Source: Blattabacterium cuenoti
Lineage (GTDB): Bacteria; Bacteroidota; Bacteroidia; Flavobacteriales; Blattabacteriaceae
DNA: 64,000 nt
Reading direction: 5' to 3'
Assembly (NCBI RefSeq): GCF_014251235.1
Contig: NZ_CP059181.1
Coordinates: 62,001 to 126,000, forward strand
Both the position numbers and the translations under genes were made by a program. The notes below the pieces were generated by a model. That model did not search any database. It saw only the letters and a list, made by a program, of their open reading frames with translations, and was not told where the DNA came from. Below, in pieces: positions 8,589 to 17,508 of this stretch (the stretch's first letter is position 1; each line of letters opens with the position of its first letter).

Positions 8589-8618
8589 TTATTTATTATT
8601 TATCTAAGTTATGCATTT

Positions 8619-9932
8619 ATGAAAAATATTTTATTTTTTTTCTTTTTCTTTTTTTCTTTTCTGTTGATAAAAATAGAAACAAAAAATATAGAAGGAAATG
8701 CAAAAAATGGATTTGAACTTTTTAAAAAAAACTGTACATCTTGTCATTCTATAGATTTAGAAAAAAAAATGATAGGACCGGCTTTATCTGGTATAACAGA
8801 AAAAAGAAGTAGAGAATGGTTGCATAAATGGATTATTAATAATAAATCTTTAAGAGATAAGGGAGATAAAGAGGCTTTAGCTATTTATAAAGAATATGGA
8901 AATATAGAAATGAATTTGTTTACTCAATTATCTGAAAAACAAGTAGATGATATTCTATTTTTCATAAAAAACCCTATTGTAAAAAAAGAAGAAAATTCAG
9001 AAAAGACAACAAATAAAGAGCAAAATAATATCCAACCGGATATTGATCAATTTTTAATTAAAATAATTGTTTTTGGACTTAGTGTTTTATCTATAATTCT
9101 TCTTTGTATTTTATATAAAATTCAAGTCTTAACTAGATTATTTTTTGAAAAAGAAAAATTTTTTAGGAAAAAGAGTTTTTGGCTATATTGTAAGACTTTT
9201 TTTTTACCTTTTTTTTCTTTCATAGAAAAAAAACGGAAAAATTTCATGTTTTTTTCTTGTTTTTCAGGTTTTTTATTAGGATTATACATAATATGGAATT
9301 TTTTAATGAAAATAGATGTTAATAAAGGGTATAAACCTGAACAACCTATTTATTTTTCTCATAAAATTCATTCTGGAATTAATAAAATTAATTGTGAATA
9401 TTGTCATTCTTCAGCAAAATATAGTAAAGTATCTGGTATTCCTTCTTTAAATGTTTGTATGAATTGCCACATTACTATTAATGAGTATAAAGGTGATTAC
9501 ATTGAAAAAGGAAAAAGTAGAGACGAATATAATAAAGAAATACAAAAAATTTATCATTTTATAGGATGGAACAAAGAAAAAAGAGATTATTCTAATAATC
9601 AACATCCAATTCAATGGACTCGAATACATAATATGCCTGATTTTGTTTATTTTGATCATTCTCAACATATTATAGTTGGAAAAAAAATGATAAATAAATC
9701 AAAAAAAGTCAATCAAACTTGTAATGCTTGTCATGGAGATGTCCAAAATATGGATCAAGTAGAGATGTCTAATGATTTTACTATGGAATGGTGTATTTCA
9801 TGTCATAGAAATACAGAGATTGATACAAATAATTCCTATTATAAAGAACATTTTTCAAATTTTATAAATAAAAAGAAAAAAATAACCGTTGATATGATAG
9901 GCGGAACAGAATGTGCTAAATGTCATTATTAA
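8619..9932 (+). CDS. actA: Alternative complex III subunit ActA, hexahaem cytochrome c
   Basis: Electron-transfer subunit of alternative complex III, which oxidises menaquinol in place of the bc1 complex. The ATG at 8619 is chosen over an upstream TTG (8586) because it gives a clean signal peptide (MKNILFFFFFFFSFLLIKI). The N-terminal part is a single-haem cytochrome domain (CTSCH near residue 39), followed by a membrane helix, a second membrane helix, and a multihaem part with CEYCH, CMNCH, CNACH, CISCH and C-terminal CAKCH. Six CxxCH sites in all; the fused N-terminal cytochrome is common in Bacteroidetes ActA. It is the first gene of the act operon, 69 bp before actB. Confidence 0.92.
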   Translation: MKNILFFFFFFFSFLLIKIETKNIEGNAKNGFELFKKNCTSCHSIDLEKKMIGPALSGITEKRSREWLHKWIINNKSLRDKGDKEALAIYKEYGNIEMNLFTQLSEKQVDDILFFIKNPIVKKEENSEKTTNKEQNNIQPDIDQFLIKIIVFGLSVLSIILLCILYKIQVLTRLFFEKEKFFRKKSFWLYCKTFFLPFFSFIEKKRKNFMFFSCFSGFLLGLYIIWNFLMKIDVNKGYKPEQPIYFSHKIHSGINKINCEYCHSSAKYSKVSGIPSLNVCMNCHITINEYKGDYIEKGKSRDEYNKEIQKIYHFIGWNKEKRDYSNNQHPIQWTRIHNMPDFVYFDHSQHIIVGKKMINKSKKVNQTCNACHGDVQNMDQVEMSNDFTMEWCISCHRNTEIDTNNSYYKEHFSNFINKKKKITVDMIGGTECAKCHY

Positions 9933-10001
9933 CTATTATAACTTAGTAATGAAATGTTAGTAATTAGTTTTGTTTAATTTTTTTTATAAAAAATTCATGT
10001 C

Positions 10002-12938
10002 ATGAAAGAAACAAAAAAAAAGAATAAAATAAAGAAAAAAAGTATCCTTCCTATCAAAGAGAAATGGTTAAAAAATAATACATCCAGACGTGACTTCCTT
10101 AAATTGATAGGTTTTAGCGCTGCTTCTGTTACTTTATCAGCATGTAAAGGGCCAGTCATTAAATCTATTCCATATGTTGTAAAGCCTGATGTTATTACTC
10201 CTGGTATTCCTACTTATTATGCTTCTACAATGATCGATACTTTCGATCTTGGAAGTGTATTAATAAAAACAAGAGAAGGACGTCCTATAAAAATAGAACC
10301 TAATTTGACTTCTAAATATTTCAATACTACCTCAGCTAGAATTCAATCTTCTCTTTTATCTCTTTATGATGAAAAAAGATTAAAAAATCCTTTTTTAAAG
10401 GGAAAAAAAAGTTCTTGGAAAGAAATAGATAACTATGTTGTTCCTTTTTTAGAAAAAATATCACTCTTAGGAAAAGAAATTGTTATTTTTTCAACTTCTT
10501 ATCCTAGTTTTTCGACAAAAGAATTAATTCGAGATTTTACAAAGACATATCCAACTACTCGATGGATTACTTACGATCCTATTTCTTATTCTCATTCCTT
10601 AGATGCCGCATATAATATATTTGGAGTTCGTGCATTTCCTTTTTTTGATCTATCAAAAATAGAACTAATAATATCTTTTGATGCAGATTTTTTAGGTGAT
10701 TGGTCTCCAGAAAATTTGGGAAAATATTATGTGAAAAATAAATATCCAAGAAAAAGAATGATAAAACATATTCAGATAGAGAGCAATATGACTATTTCTG
10801 GAGCAAATTCAGATATTCGTATACCAAAGAAGCCTTCCGACATAAAAAATATTTTATTTGAAGTTTATCAAACTATTTTTTTCCAAAAAGAAAGTAGTAA
10901 TGAATTAGTCAAAATGTTAACTAAGTTGATAAAAGAAAAAGGATCAAAAAGTGTTGTTTTAGCAGATGGAAGTGAAGAAGCGTATATGTTATCATTTTTA
11001 ATCAACAAAAAAATTGATAGTCAAGCTATTCAAGAAGGAAAATTTATCTTAACGAAAGAAAGTAATAATAATAAGATAGAAGAATTTATAGAAGATTTAG
11101 AAAAAAATAAAATAGGAGGATTATTATTTCATAATACGAATCCTGTATATTCTCTTCCATTTCCTCTTAATAAAAAATTTAAGAAATTCTTAAAAAGAAT
11201 ACCTATAACCATTTCTTTTTCTATGAAAAAAGATGAAACTAATGAGTTTACAGATGTCTTAGCTCCTATACCTCATTGGCTTGAAAGTTGGGGAGATACT
11301 CATCCTTTTACCGGTTTTTATACGTTAATACAGCCTACAATTCAATCCTTATTTGATACAAGACAATTACAAGAGTCTTTAATAATTTGGGGTAAAATTA
11401 AGGAAAAAAACTATTATGAATATTTAAAAAAAATTTGGAAAAATAAAATAATTCCAAAATCTAATGTATCATCTTTTAATGAAGCTTTATTTTATGGATT
11501 TGCAGAGAAAAAAGAAAACGTTAAAATAAAAAAGATTGATTTATCAAATGTACAATATCTAAAAAATAAAAAAATAGAAAGATCTGAAAAAAATTCTTTT
11601 GAATTAAGATTGTATACAAAAATAAGCATGGGAGATGGTTTTCAATATAATAATCCTTGGCTTCAGGAAATGCCAGATCCAATTACTCGTACAACCTGGG
11701 GGAATTATTTAACTATATCATCTTATGATGCAAAAAAAATAGGATTAAAAAATTGGCATACAGGAAACGGTTCTATGAATGGTAATTGCGTAGACTTAAT
11801 AAAAGATCATAAAATTCTTATAAAAGATTTACCAATTTACATCCAACCTGGACAAGCTATAGGATCTATAGGTTTATCCTTTGGATATGGACAAAAAACA
11901 GGAAAAATATCTCAAATAATCAACAAAGGAAAAAACGCTTATACATTATACCACAATTTTTATTTGGTACAAAAGGATATAAAAATAAAAAAAACGGATA
12001 AAATATATGAATTTGCTTGTATTCAATTACAAAACACAACAGTAGGAAGAAATTTAGTTAAAGAAACGGATCTAGAAACTTTTTTAAACAAACCTAAAGA
12101 AATTTGGAATGAAGAAGAAAAAATTTATTCTCACAAGGGTTTCCTTAACCCAGAAGATATTTCTATTTGGGACGATAATAATAAAGAAAAAAAAGGACAT
12201 CATTTTCATTTGTCAATTGATTTGAATTCATGTATAGGATGCGGCGCATGTATTATTTCTTGTCAATCAGAGAATAATATACCTGTAGTTGGAAAAGAAG
12301 AAATCAAAAAATCTAGAGATATGCATTGGTTACGTGTAGATAGATATTATTCTTCCAATAAAAATAAAAAAGAAGAAAATCTTTGGATAAATCCAAAAGT
12401 TTCTTTTCAACCTATAATGTGTCAACATTGTAATAATGCACCATGTGAAACTGTATGTCCTGTTGGAGCGACCACTCATGGAGAACAAGGACAAAATATG
12501 ATGACTTATAATCGTTGTGTGGGAACTCGTTATTGTGCCAATAACTGTCCTTATAAAGTAAGAAGATTTAATTGGTTTAATTATGTTAATAACCAAAACT
12601 TTGATTTTCATATGAATAACAATTTAGGAAGAATGGTTCTTAATCCAGATGTAGTAATAAGAACTAGAGGAGTTATGGAAAAGTGCTCCTTGTGCATTCA
12701 GAGAACACAATTTACCATTTCTTTAGCAAAGAAAGAGAATAGAAAAATAAAAAATGAAGAATTTGAAACAGCTTGTAGTATTTCTTGTCCTACTAAGGCT
12801 ATTACTTTTGGAGATACTACTAATGAGTATAATTTTATTACAAAAAAAATAAAAGACAAAAGAAATTATAAACTTCTAGAATTTCTTGGAATACGTCCAA
12901 ATGTATCTTATCAATTAAAAGTAAGGAATCTAAAATAG
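10002..12938 (+). CDS. actB: Alternative complex III subunit ActB, molybdopterin-like plus Fe-S domains
   Basis: Large periplasmic iron-sulfur subunit of alternative complex III, 978 residues. The N-terminus carries a twin-arginine signal, TSRRDFLKLIGFSAAS, ending in SAC, a possible lipidation site. A molybdopterin-oxidoreductase-like domain follows (family knowledge: it binds no Mo cofactor in this complex), then a ferredoxin-like domain from about residue 744. Its cysteine groups are CIGCGACIISC, CQHCNNAPCETVC, CVGTRYCANNC and CSLC with a later CSISC, consistent with three [4Fe-4S] clusters and one [3Fe-4S]. It is followed by actC after 13 bp. Confidence 0.93.
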   Translation: MKETKKKNKIKKKSILPIKEKWLKNNTSRRDFLKLIGFSAASVTLSACKGPVIKSIPYVVKPDVITPGIPTYYASTMIDTFDLGSVLIKTREGRPIKIEPNLTSKYFNTTSARIQSSLLSLYDEKRLKNPFLKGKKSSWKEIDNYVVPFLEKISLLGKEIVIFSTSYPSFSTKELIRDFTKTYPTTRWITYDPISYSHSLDAAYNIFGVRAFPFFDLSKIELIISFDADFLGDWSPENLGKYYVKNKYPRKRMIKHIQIESNMTISGANSDIRIPKKPSDIKNILFEVYQTIFFQKESSNELVKMLTKLIKEKGSKSVVLADGSEEAYMLSFLINKKIDSQAIQEGKFILTKESNNNKIEEFIEDLEKNKIGGLLFHNTNPVYSLPFPLNKKFKKFLKRIPITISFSMKKDETNEFTDVLAPIPHWLESWGDTHPFTGFYTLIQPTIQSLFDTRQLQESLIIWGKIKEKNYYEYLKKIWKNKIIPKSNVSSFNEALFYGFAEKKENVKIKKIDLSNVQYLKNKKIERSEKNSFELRLYTKISMGDGFQYNNPWLQEMPDPITRTTWGNYLTISSYDAKKIGLKNWHTGNGSMNGNCVDLIKDHKILIKDLPIYIQPGQAIGSIGLSFGYGQKTGKISQIINKGKNAYTLYHNFYLVQKDIKIKKTDKIYEFACIQLQNTTVGRNLVKETDLETFLNKPKEIWNEEEKIYSHKGFLNPEDISIWDDNNKEKKGHHFHLSIDLNSCIGCGACIISCQSENNIPVVGKEEIKKSRDMHWLRVDRYYSSNKNKKEENLWINPKVSFQPIMCQHCNNAPCETVCPVGATTHGEQGQNMMTYNRCVGTRYCANNCPYKVRRFNWFNYVNNQNFDFHMNNNLGRMVLNPDVVIRTRGVMEKCSLCIQRTQFTISLAKKENRKIKNEEFETACSISCPTKAITFGDTTNEYNFITKKIKDKRNYKLLEFLGIRPNVSYQLKVRNLK

Positions 12939-12951
12939 AAAAGGAAGATTT

Positions 12952-14316
12952 ATGAAAGATTATAATAGCTCTATTATAAGAGAACCATTAGTTTCAGAAA
13001 CTAAAACATATCAAGATGTGACTAATGATATTTTGAAACCTATACAAAGTAAAGCTAGTAGACTATGGTGGATCTCTTTATTTATTTCTTTTTTAGCTTT
13101 TTTATGGGGTTTAGGATGTATTTTTTATACTATAGGTACAGGTATAGGAGTATGGGGTTTAAATAGAACAGTGAATTGGGCTTGGGATATTACTAATTTC
13201 GTATGGTGGGTAGGGATAGGACATGCCGGTACTTTAATTTCTGCTGTTCTTTTATTATTTCGTCAAAAATGGCGTTTGTCAATTAATAGATCAGCAGAAG
13301 CAATGACTATTTTTGCTGTAATTCAAGCTGGTTTATTTCCAATTATTCATATGGGAAGACCATGGAATGCCCATTGGGTTTTACCAATTCCTAATCAATT
13401 TGGTTCTTTATGGCCTAATTTTAATTCTCCACTTTTATGGGATGTGTTCGCTATTAGTACATATTTTTCTGTTTCTACTGTTTTTTGGTTTATGGGGTTA
13501 ATTCCAGATTTTGCTATGATAAGAGACAGAGTTACAAATCCTTTACAAAAAAAAATATATAATATTCTTAGTTTTGGATGGAGTGGGACCTCTAAAGATT
13601 GGCAAAGATATGAACAACTATCTTTAATTTTAGCTGGATTATGTACTCCTCTAGTTTTTTCAGTACATACTATTGTTTCTTTTGATTTTTCTACTTCTTT
13701 GATTAAAGGTTGGCATAGTACAATTTTTCCTCCTTATTTTGTAGCAGGAGCTATATTTTCAGGATTTGCTATGGTCCAAACTTTATTAGGAGTAGCTAGA
13801 AAAGCTCTTTCTCTGGAGAGTTATATAACTAGAAATCATATTGAGTATATGAATATGATTATTCTTCTTACAGGAGGTATAGTGTTATTAGCTTATATAT
13901 CTGAATTCATTCTTGCTTTGTATTCTGGTAGTTCTTTTGAAGAATATATTTATTTTTCTATTAATGCAGCAAAAGGACCGTTTTGGTGGGCTTTTTGGGC
14001 ATTAATAGTTTGTAATGTTTTAATTCCACAACTATTGTGGATAAAATCAGTAAGAAGAAGTTTTTTTTGGTCTTATATCATAGCTATTATTATCAATATT
14101 GGAATGTGGTTTGAAAGATTTGATATCATAGTTTTAAATCTTAGTCATGACTATCTACCCTCTTCTTGGACTGGTTTTCTTCCTTCATTTGTAGATGTAG
14201 GAATATTTATAGGAACTATTGGTTTTTTTTTCATTCTTTATTTATTATACATACGTGTATTTCCAGTTATATCACAAGCAGAATTAAAAACAATATTGAA
14301 AAAAAATAAGAGATGA
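12952..14316 (+). CDS. actC: Alternative complex III subunit ActC, NrfD-like quinol-binding membrane protein
   Basis: Polytopic membrane protein of 454 residues in the NrfD/PsrC family, with about ten hydrophobic helices. It carries the quinol site of alternative complex III. Recognisable stretches are GIGVWGLNRTVNWAWDITNF, WWVGIGHAGTLISA and IIHMGRPWNAHWV, which match ActC of Bacteroidetes closely. It is preceded by one of the few purine-rich stretches in the window that could act as a ribosome binding site (AAAAGGAAG, ending about 4 bp before ATG). Its stop overlaps the actD start by 4 bp. Confidence 0.93.
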   Translation: MKDYNSSIIREPLVSETKTYQDVTNDILKPIQSKASRLWWISLFISFLAFLWGLGCIFYTIGTGIGVWGLNRTVNWAWDITNFVWWVGIGHAGTLISAVLLLFRQKWRLSINRSAEAMTIFAVIQAGLFPIIHMGRPWNAHWVLPIPNQFGSLWPNFNSPLLWDVFAISTYFSVSTVFWFMGLIPDFAMIRDRVTNPLQKKIYNILSFGWSGTSKDWQRYEQLSLILAGLCTPLVFSVHTIVSFDFSTSLIKGWHSTIFPPYFVAGAIFSGFAMVQTLLGVARKALSLESYITRNHIEYMNMIILLTGGIVLLAYISEFILALYSGSSFEEYIYFSINAAKGPFWWAFWALIVCNVLIPQLLWIKSVRRSFFWSYIIAIIINIGMWFERFDIIVLNLSHDYLPSSWTGFLPSFVDVGIFIGTIGFFFILYLLYIRVFPVISQAELKTILKKNKR

Positions 14317-14840
14317 AAAAATCTGTATGTAATATTTATGCATTATATGATAATGAATTTTTAATGATTAAAAATTTAAAAATACTTCAAAAAAAGAAGA
14401 TAAAAATACATGAAGTATATTCTCCTTTTCCAGTTCATGATTTAGACAAAATACTTAAACTTAGAAAAACAAATTTATCTTTTTTATCTTTTATATACGG
14501 TTTTATAGGTTTCCTTTTATCTAGTATATTAACTTGGTATACTATGATTTATGAATGGCCACAAAATATTGGAGGAAAACCTTCATTTTCTTGGTTTCAA
14601 AATCTTCCTTCTTTTATCCCTGTTATATTTGAATTATCTATATTTTTTTCTTCACATTTTATGTGTATTACTTATCTTATTCAATGTAATCTATATCCAG
14701 GAGCATCTCCAAAAAATCCAGATCCAAGAACAACAGATAACATGTTTTCAATAGAAATAAACATTAAAGAGGAAACAGAAAAAATTTTAAATTTATTAAA
14801 GGAAAATGGAGCCTTGGAAGTAAACATAAGAAAAAAATAA
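14313..14840 (+). CDS. actD: Alternative complex III subunit ActD
   Basis: Membrane subunit of 175 residues with two transmembrane helices (about residues 52-75 and 101-125) separated by a periplasmic loop containing YEWPQNIGGKP. The N-terminal cytosolic part begins with the family pattern YALYDNEFLMIKNLK and has the VHDLD motif, and the C-terminal tail contains NPDPRTTDNMF. It starts inside the last codon of actC (ATGA overlap), so translation is probably coupled. It helps hold the ActC/ActF membrane part together. Confidence 0.9.
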   Translation: MKKSVCNIYALYDNEFLMIKNLKILQKKKIKIHEVYSPFPVHDLDKILKLRKTNLSFLSFIYGFIGFLLSSILTWYTMIYEWPQNIGGKPSFSWFQNLPSFIPVIFELSIFFSSHFMCITYLIQCNLYPGASPKNPDPRTTDNMFSIEINIKEETEKILNLLKENGALEVNIRKK

Positions 14841-14858
14841 TTTAGTAAATTAATTCTT

Positions 14859-15479
14859 ATGAAGAATCAGTATTTTTTTTATATCAAACTTGTCATATTT
14901 CTTTTGACTTCTTGTAAAGTCGATAAATCTAAACCAAGTAGAGTTTATATGCCTGATATGTATTATTCTGACGCTTATGAAGCTTATTCTGATCCAAATC
15001 CTAATTATAAACAAAAAATTGATTCAAAAAAAATTAAAATTATTCCTTTTGAAAAAGGAAAATCTTCTTCACTTTTACCCGTATATGGTACTGTATCAAG
15101 AAATGATTACGGTTTTTTCCCTTCTGATAAATCTGATAATAATAACGAAGGATATAATTTTTCAAAAAAAAAACGTAAATCTCCATTAAAAAATGAAAAT
15201 GAAAATGAGCTGAATAGAATTATAGAAGATGGAAAAAATATCTATAATATTAATTGTTCTATATGTCATGGAGAAAATGGAGATGGACAAGGCCTTTTAG
15301 TAAAAAATGAAAAAATATTAGGAATTCCTAATTATAAGGAAAGAGATATTACTGTTGGTAGTGTTTATCACACTATTACTTATGGTAAAAATAATATGAA
15401 TTCTTACTCTTCTCAAATAAATGAGATAGACAGATGGAAAGTCGCAGAATATGTAATGTTTTTGAAAAACAAAAAATAA
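14859..15479 (+). CDS. actE: Alternative complex III subunit ActE, monohaem cytochrome c lipoprotein
   Basis: Membrane-tethered cytochrome c of 206 residues. The N-terminus has a short hydrophobic signal ending in a lipobox, LLTSC, so Cys 19 or thereabouts is lipidated. A long linker rich in charged residues leads to one haem site, CSICHGENGDGQG, near residue 136, and the distal Met ligand is likely in NNMNSYSSQ. The pattern YMPDMYYSDAYEAYSDPN near residues 29-46 is typical of Bacteroidetes ActE. It lies 18 bp after actD and 3 bp before actF and passes electrons on to a terminal oxidase not encoded here. Confidence 0.92.
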   Translation: MKNQYFFYIKLVIFLLTSCKVDKSKPSRVYMPDMYYSDAYEAYSDPNPNYKQKIDSKKIKIIPFEKGKSSSLLPVYGTVSRNDYGFFPSDKSDNNNEGYNFSKKKRKSPLKNENENELNRIIEDGKNIYNINCSICHGENGDGQGLLVKNEKILGIPNYKERDITVGSVYHTITYGKNNMNSYSSQINEIDRWKVAEYVMFLKNKK

Positions 15480-15482
15480 AAG

Positions 15483-16757
15483 ATGTATCAATTTTCTAAA
15501 AAGAAAAAAAATATTATTATATCTATAATGTTTTTGGGTTTCTTTATTCTTTTCTTAGATCAAAGATTTTCTTTGGATAAAATTTTTATGAAAGATTTGA
15601 AGAAAGAAACAAAATTTTTTTTAAAAAAAACAAAAAATAATACTCAAAATAAAGATAAATATGAAAAAAAAGAAAATAGACTTTGGGTAAGTTTATATCT
15701 CTCTATTTTTTATTTCTTTACTGTTTCTTTAGGTTCTTTATTCTTCTTAGGAATACAACATATATCTAAATCAGGATGGTCTATTATACTACATCCTATC
15801 ATGGAAGAAATATCATCCTTTCTTCCTTATGGAGGTCTTATGATTATGGTTATTTTATCATTAAATTACATAGGTATTATCCATATATTTAAATGGATGG
15901 ATCCACTTTTGAACGATCATAAAATAATAGGAAATAAAAAATATTTTTTAAATATTCCATTTTTCTTAATTAGAAGTTTAATTTATATAACAGGATGGAG
16001 TTTTTTTTCATTTCAAATGAAAAAAATATCTTCCTTTTTTCAGAATTCCTTTTCTGAAAAAAATTATAAAAAATTATATTCTTTATCTGTTAAATTTATA
16101 ATTTTTTTTTCTATCACATCTATATTTATGGGATGGGATTGGGTCATGTCATTGAATATACATTGGTTCAGCACGTTATATAGTTGGTATATTTTAAGTT
16201 CCTATTTAGTAACGGGCATAAGCACTATTACTATAGTTTCTATCTATCTAAAAATAAAAGGATGCCTTCCTTTTTTTAATGAAAACCACTTACATGATTT
16301 AAGTAAATATCTTTTTTCTTCTAGTTTGTTGTGGACTTACTTATGGTTTTCTCAATTTTTACTTTACTGGTACGGAAACATTCCGGAAGAGATCTCTTTT
16401 TTTATAAAAAGAGAAGATATATATGGATCTATTCATTTTTGGATGCTTATATTCAATTTTATTATTCCATTTTTAGGTTTAATGAGTAGTAAAAATAAAA
16501 TTAATTCAAACATAGTTTTTACTATTTCTAGCATTTTATTAATCGGACATTATATTGATATATATCATTTAATTTATCCTGAAATTATTTATAGTAATCT
16601 AAAACCAAAATTTGGATTATCTGAGATTGGATCTTTATTATTAATAGGCTCCATTTTTAGTTATAAATTACTTTTTAATTTGAATAAAAGAAATATTCAT
16701 CCTATTGGACATCCTTTTTTTCAAGAAAGTAAAAAATACAAATATCCTTATATATAA
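15483..16757 (+). CDS. actF: Alternative complex III subunit ActF, NrfD-like membrane protein
   Basis: Second large membrane subunit of alternative complex III, 424 residues with about ten predicted helices. Diagnostic stretches are LGSLFFLGIQHISKSGWS, FLPYGGLMIMVI and FMGWDWVMSLNIHWFSTLYS. ActF lies beside ActC in the membrane and contributes to proton movement in current models. It is the last gene of the act operon: trkA follows on the opposite strand after about 42 bp. In many Bacteroidetes cytochrome oxidase genes follow directly, but not here. Confidence 0.92.
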   Translation: MYQFSKKKKNIIISIMFLGFFILFLDQRFSLDKIFMKDLKKETKFFLKKTKNNTQNKDKYEKKENRLWVSLYLSIFYFFTVSLGSLFFLGIQHISKSGWSIILHPIMEEISSFLPYGGLMIMVILSLNYIGIIHIFKWMDPLLNDHKIIGNKKYFLNIPFFLIRSLIYITGWSFFSFQMKKISSFFQNSFSEKNYKKLYSLSVKFIIFFSITSIFMGWDWVMSLNIHWFSTLYSWYILSSYLVTGISTITIVSIYLKIKGCLPFFNENHLHDLSKYLFSSSLLWTYLWFSQFLLYWYGNIPEEISFFIKREDIYGSIHFWMLIFNFIIPFLGLMSSKNKINSNIVFTISSILLIGHYIDIYHLIYPEIIYSNLKPKFGLSEIGSLLLIGSIFSYKLLFNLNKRNIHPIGHPFFQESKKYKYPYI

Positions 16758-16799
16758 TAATTTAGTTAATAATAAGTAACTACATCATTAAAAATATAA

Positions 16800-17486
16800 T
16801 CAATTATGTTTTGTATCTTTTACAAAATTCATAATAGATTTGTTTGAACCAAAAAGAGTTAATATATCTCCTTTTTGTAAAATAGTATCTCCAGTTACTA
16901 AACCTATTACTTTTTTTGTTAGGTTTTTGGATATAGGGTTTTCAATTTCCCGTATTATAGTAATTAAAGAAACAGAATATTTTTGTGTTAATTGTATACT
17001 TTTCACAAATTTTCCATGAAAAGAGTATGGGGAAAAAACTTCTGCAATAGAGTGTTTGTTGTCTACTCTGAAATAATCTAGAGCATAATTAAAAGATATT
17101 TGTTTAGTTAATCGAAAAGCAGCATCTTTTTCCGGATGTATAACGTCTTTAATCCCCATAGCATTTAATATAGTATCGTGTATTTTAGATAAAGATCTAC
17201 TAATTATTCTAAGATGTTTATACTTTTTAAGTATAGCTGTAGTTACTATAGATGAACCTTCATTTTCTCCAATCGCAACAATACCTAAATCGGCTTGTTT
17301 TATTGGTAAAACTTTATAAGCAGATTCATTATTAGCATCCATACATACTACATTTGCTATGTGGTCTTTTAATAAATCAACTTTTTCCATTTTATGATCA
17401 ACGCCAAAAACTTCGTGGCCGTTATCTGTCAAATTTAGAGCTAGAGATCTACCAAAGTTTCCTAAACCTATAATTATAATTTTCAT
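16800..17486 (-). CDS. trkA: K+ uptake regulatory protein, TrkA/KtrA type
   Basis: Cytosolic NAD(H)/nucleotide-binding gate of a potassium transporter, 228 residues. The N-terminal RCK domain starts with the Rossmann pattern IIIIGLGNFGRSLALNL and has the conserved Asp in GVDHKMEK. A C-terminal TrkA-C/RCK-C domain follows from about residue 140 and contains the motif GDILTLFG. A single RCK pair is closer to KtrA/KtrC than to the duplicated E. coli TrkA. It lies 22 bp downstream of the channel gene, so the two form an operon. Confidence 0.88.
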   Translation of the reverse strand: MKIIIIGLGNFGRSLALNLTDNGHEVFGVDHKMEKVDLLKDHIANVVCMDANNESAYKVLPIKQADLGIVAIGENEGSSIVTTAILKKYKHLRIISRSLSKIHDTILNAMGIKDVIHPEKDAAFRLTKQISFNYALDYFRVDNKHSIAEVFSPYSFHGKFVKSIQLTQKYSVSLITIIREIENPISKNLTKKVIGLVTGDTILQKGDILTLFGSNKSIMNFVKDTKHN

Positions 17487-17508
17487 AGAATTTATTGTTA
17501 ATATTAAA

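Noticed and set aside
8586-8618. TTG start for actA 11 codons upstream
   Set aside because: The ATG at 8619 gives a proper signal peptide; the extra residues have no homology and overlap the promoter-like box.
12330-12611. 93-residue minus-strand ORF inside actB
   Set aside because: Antisense shadow of a strongly conserved Fe-S domain.
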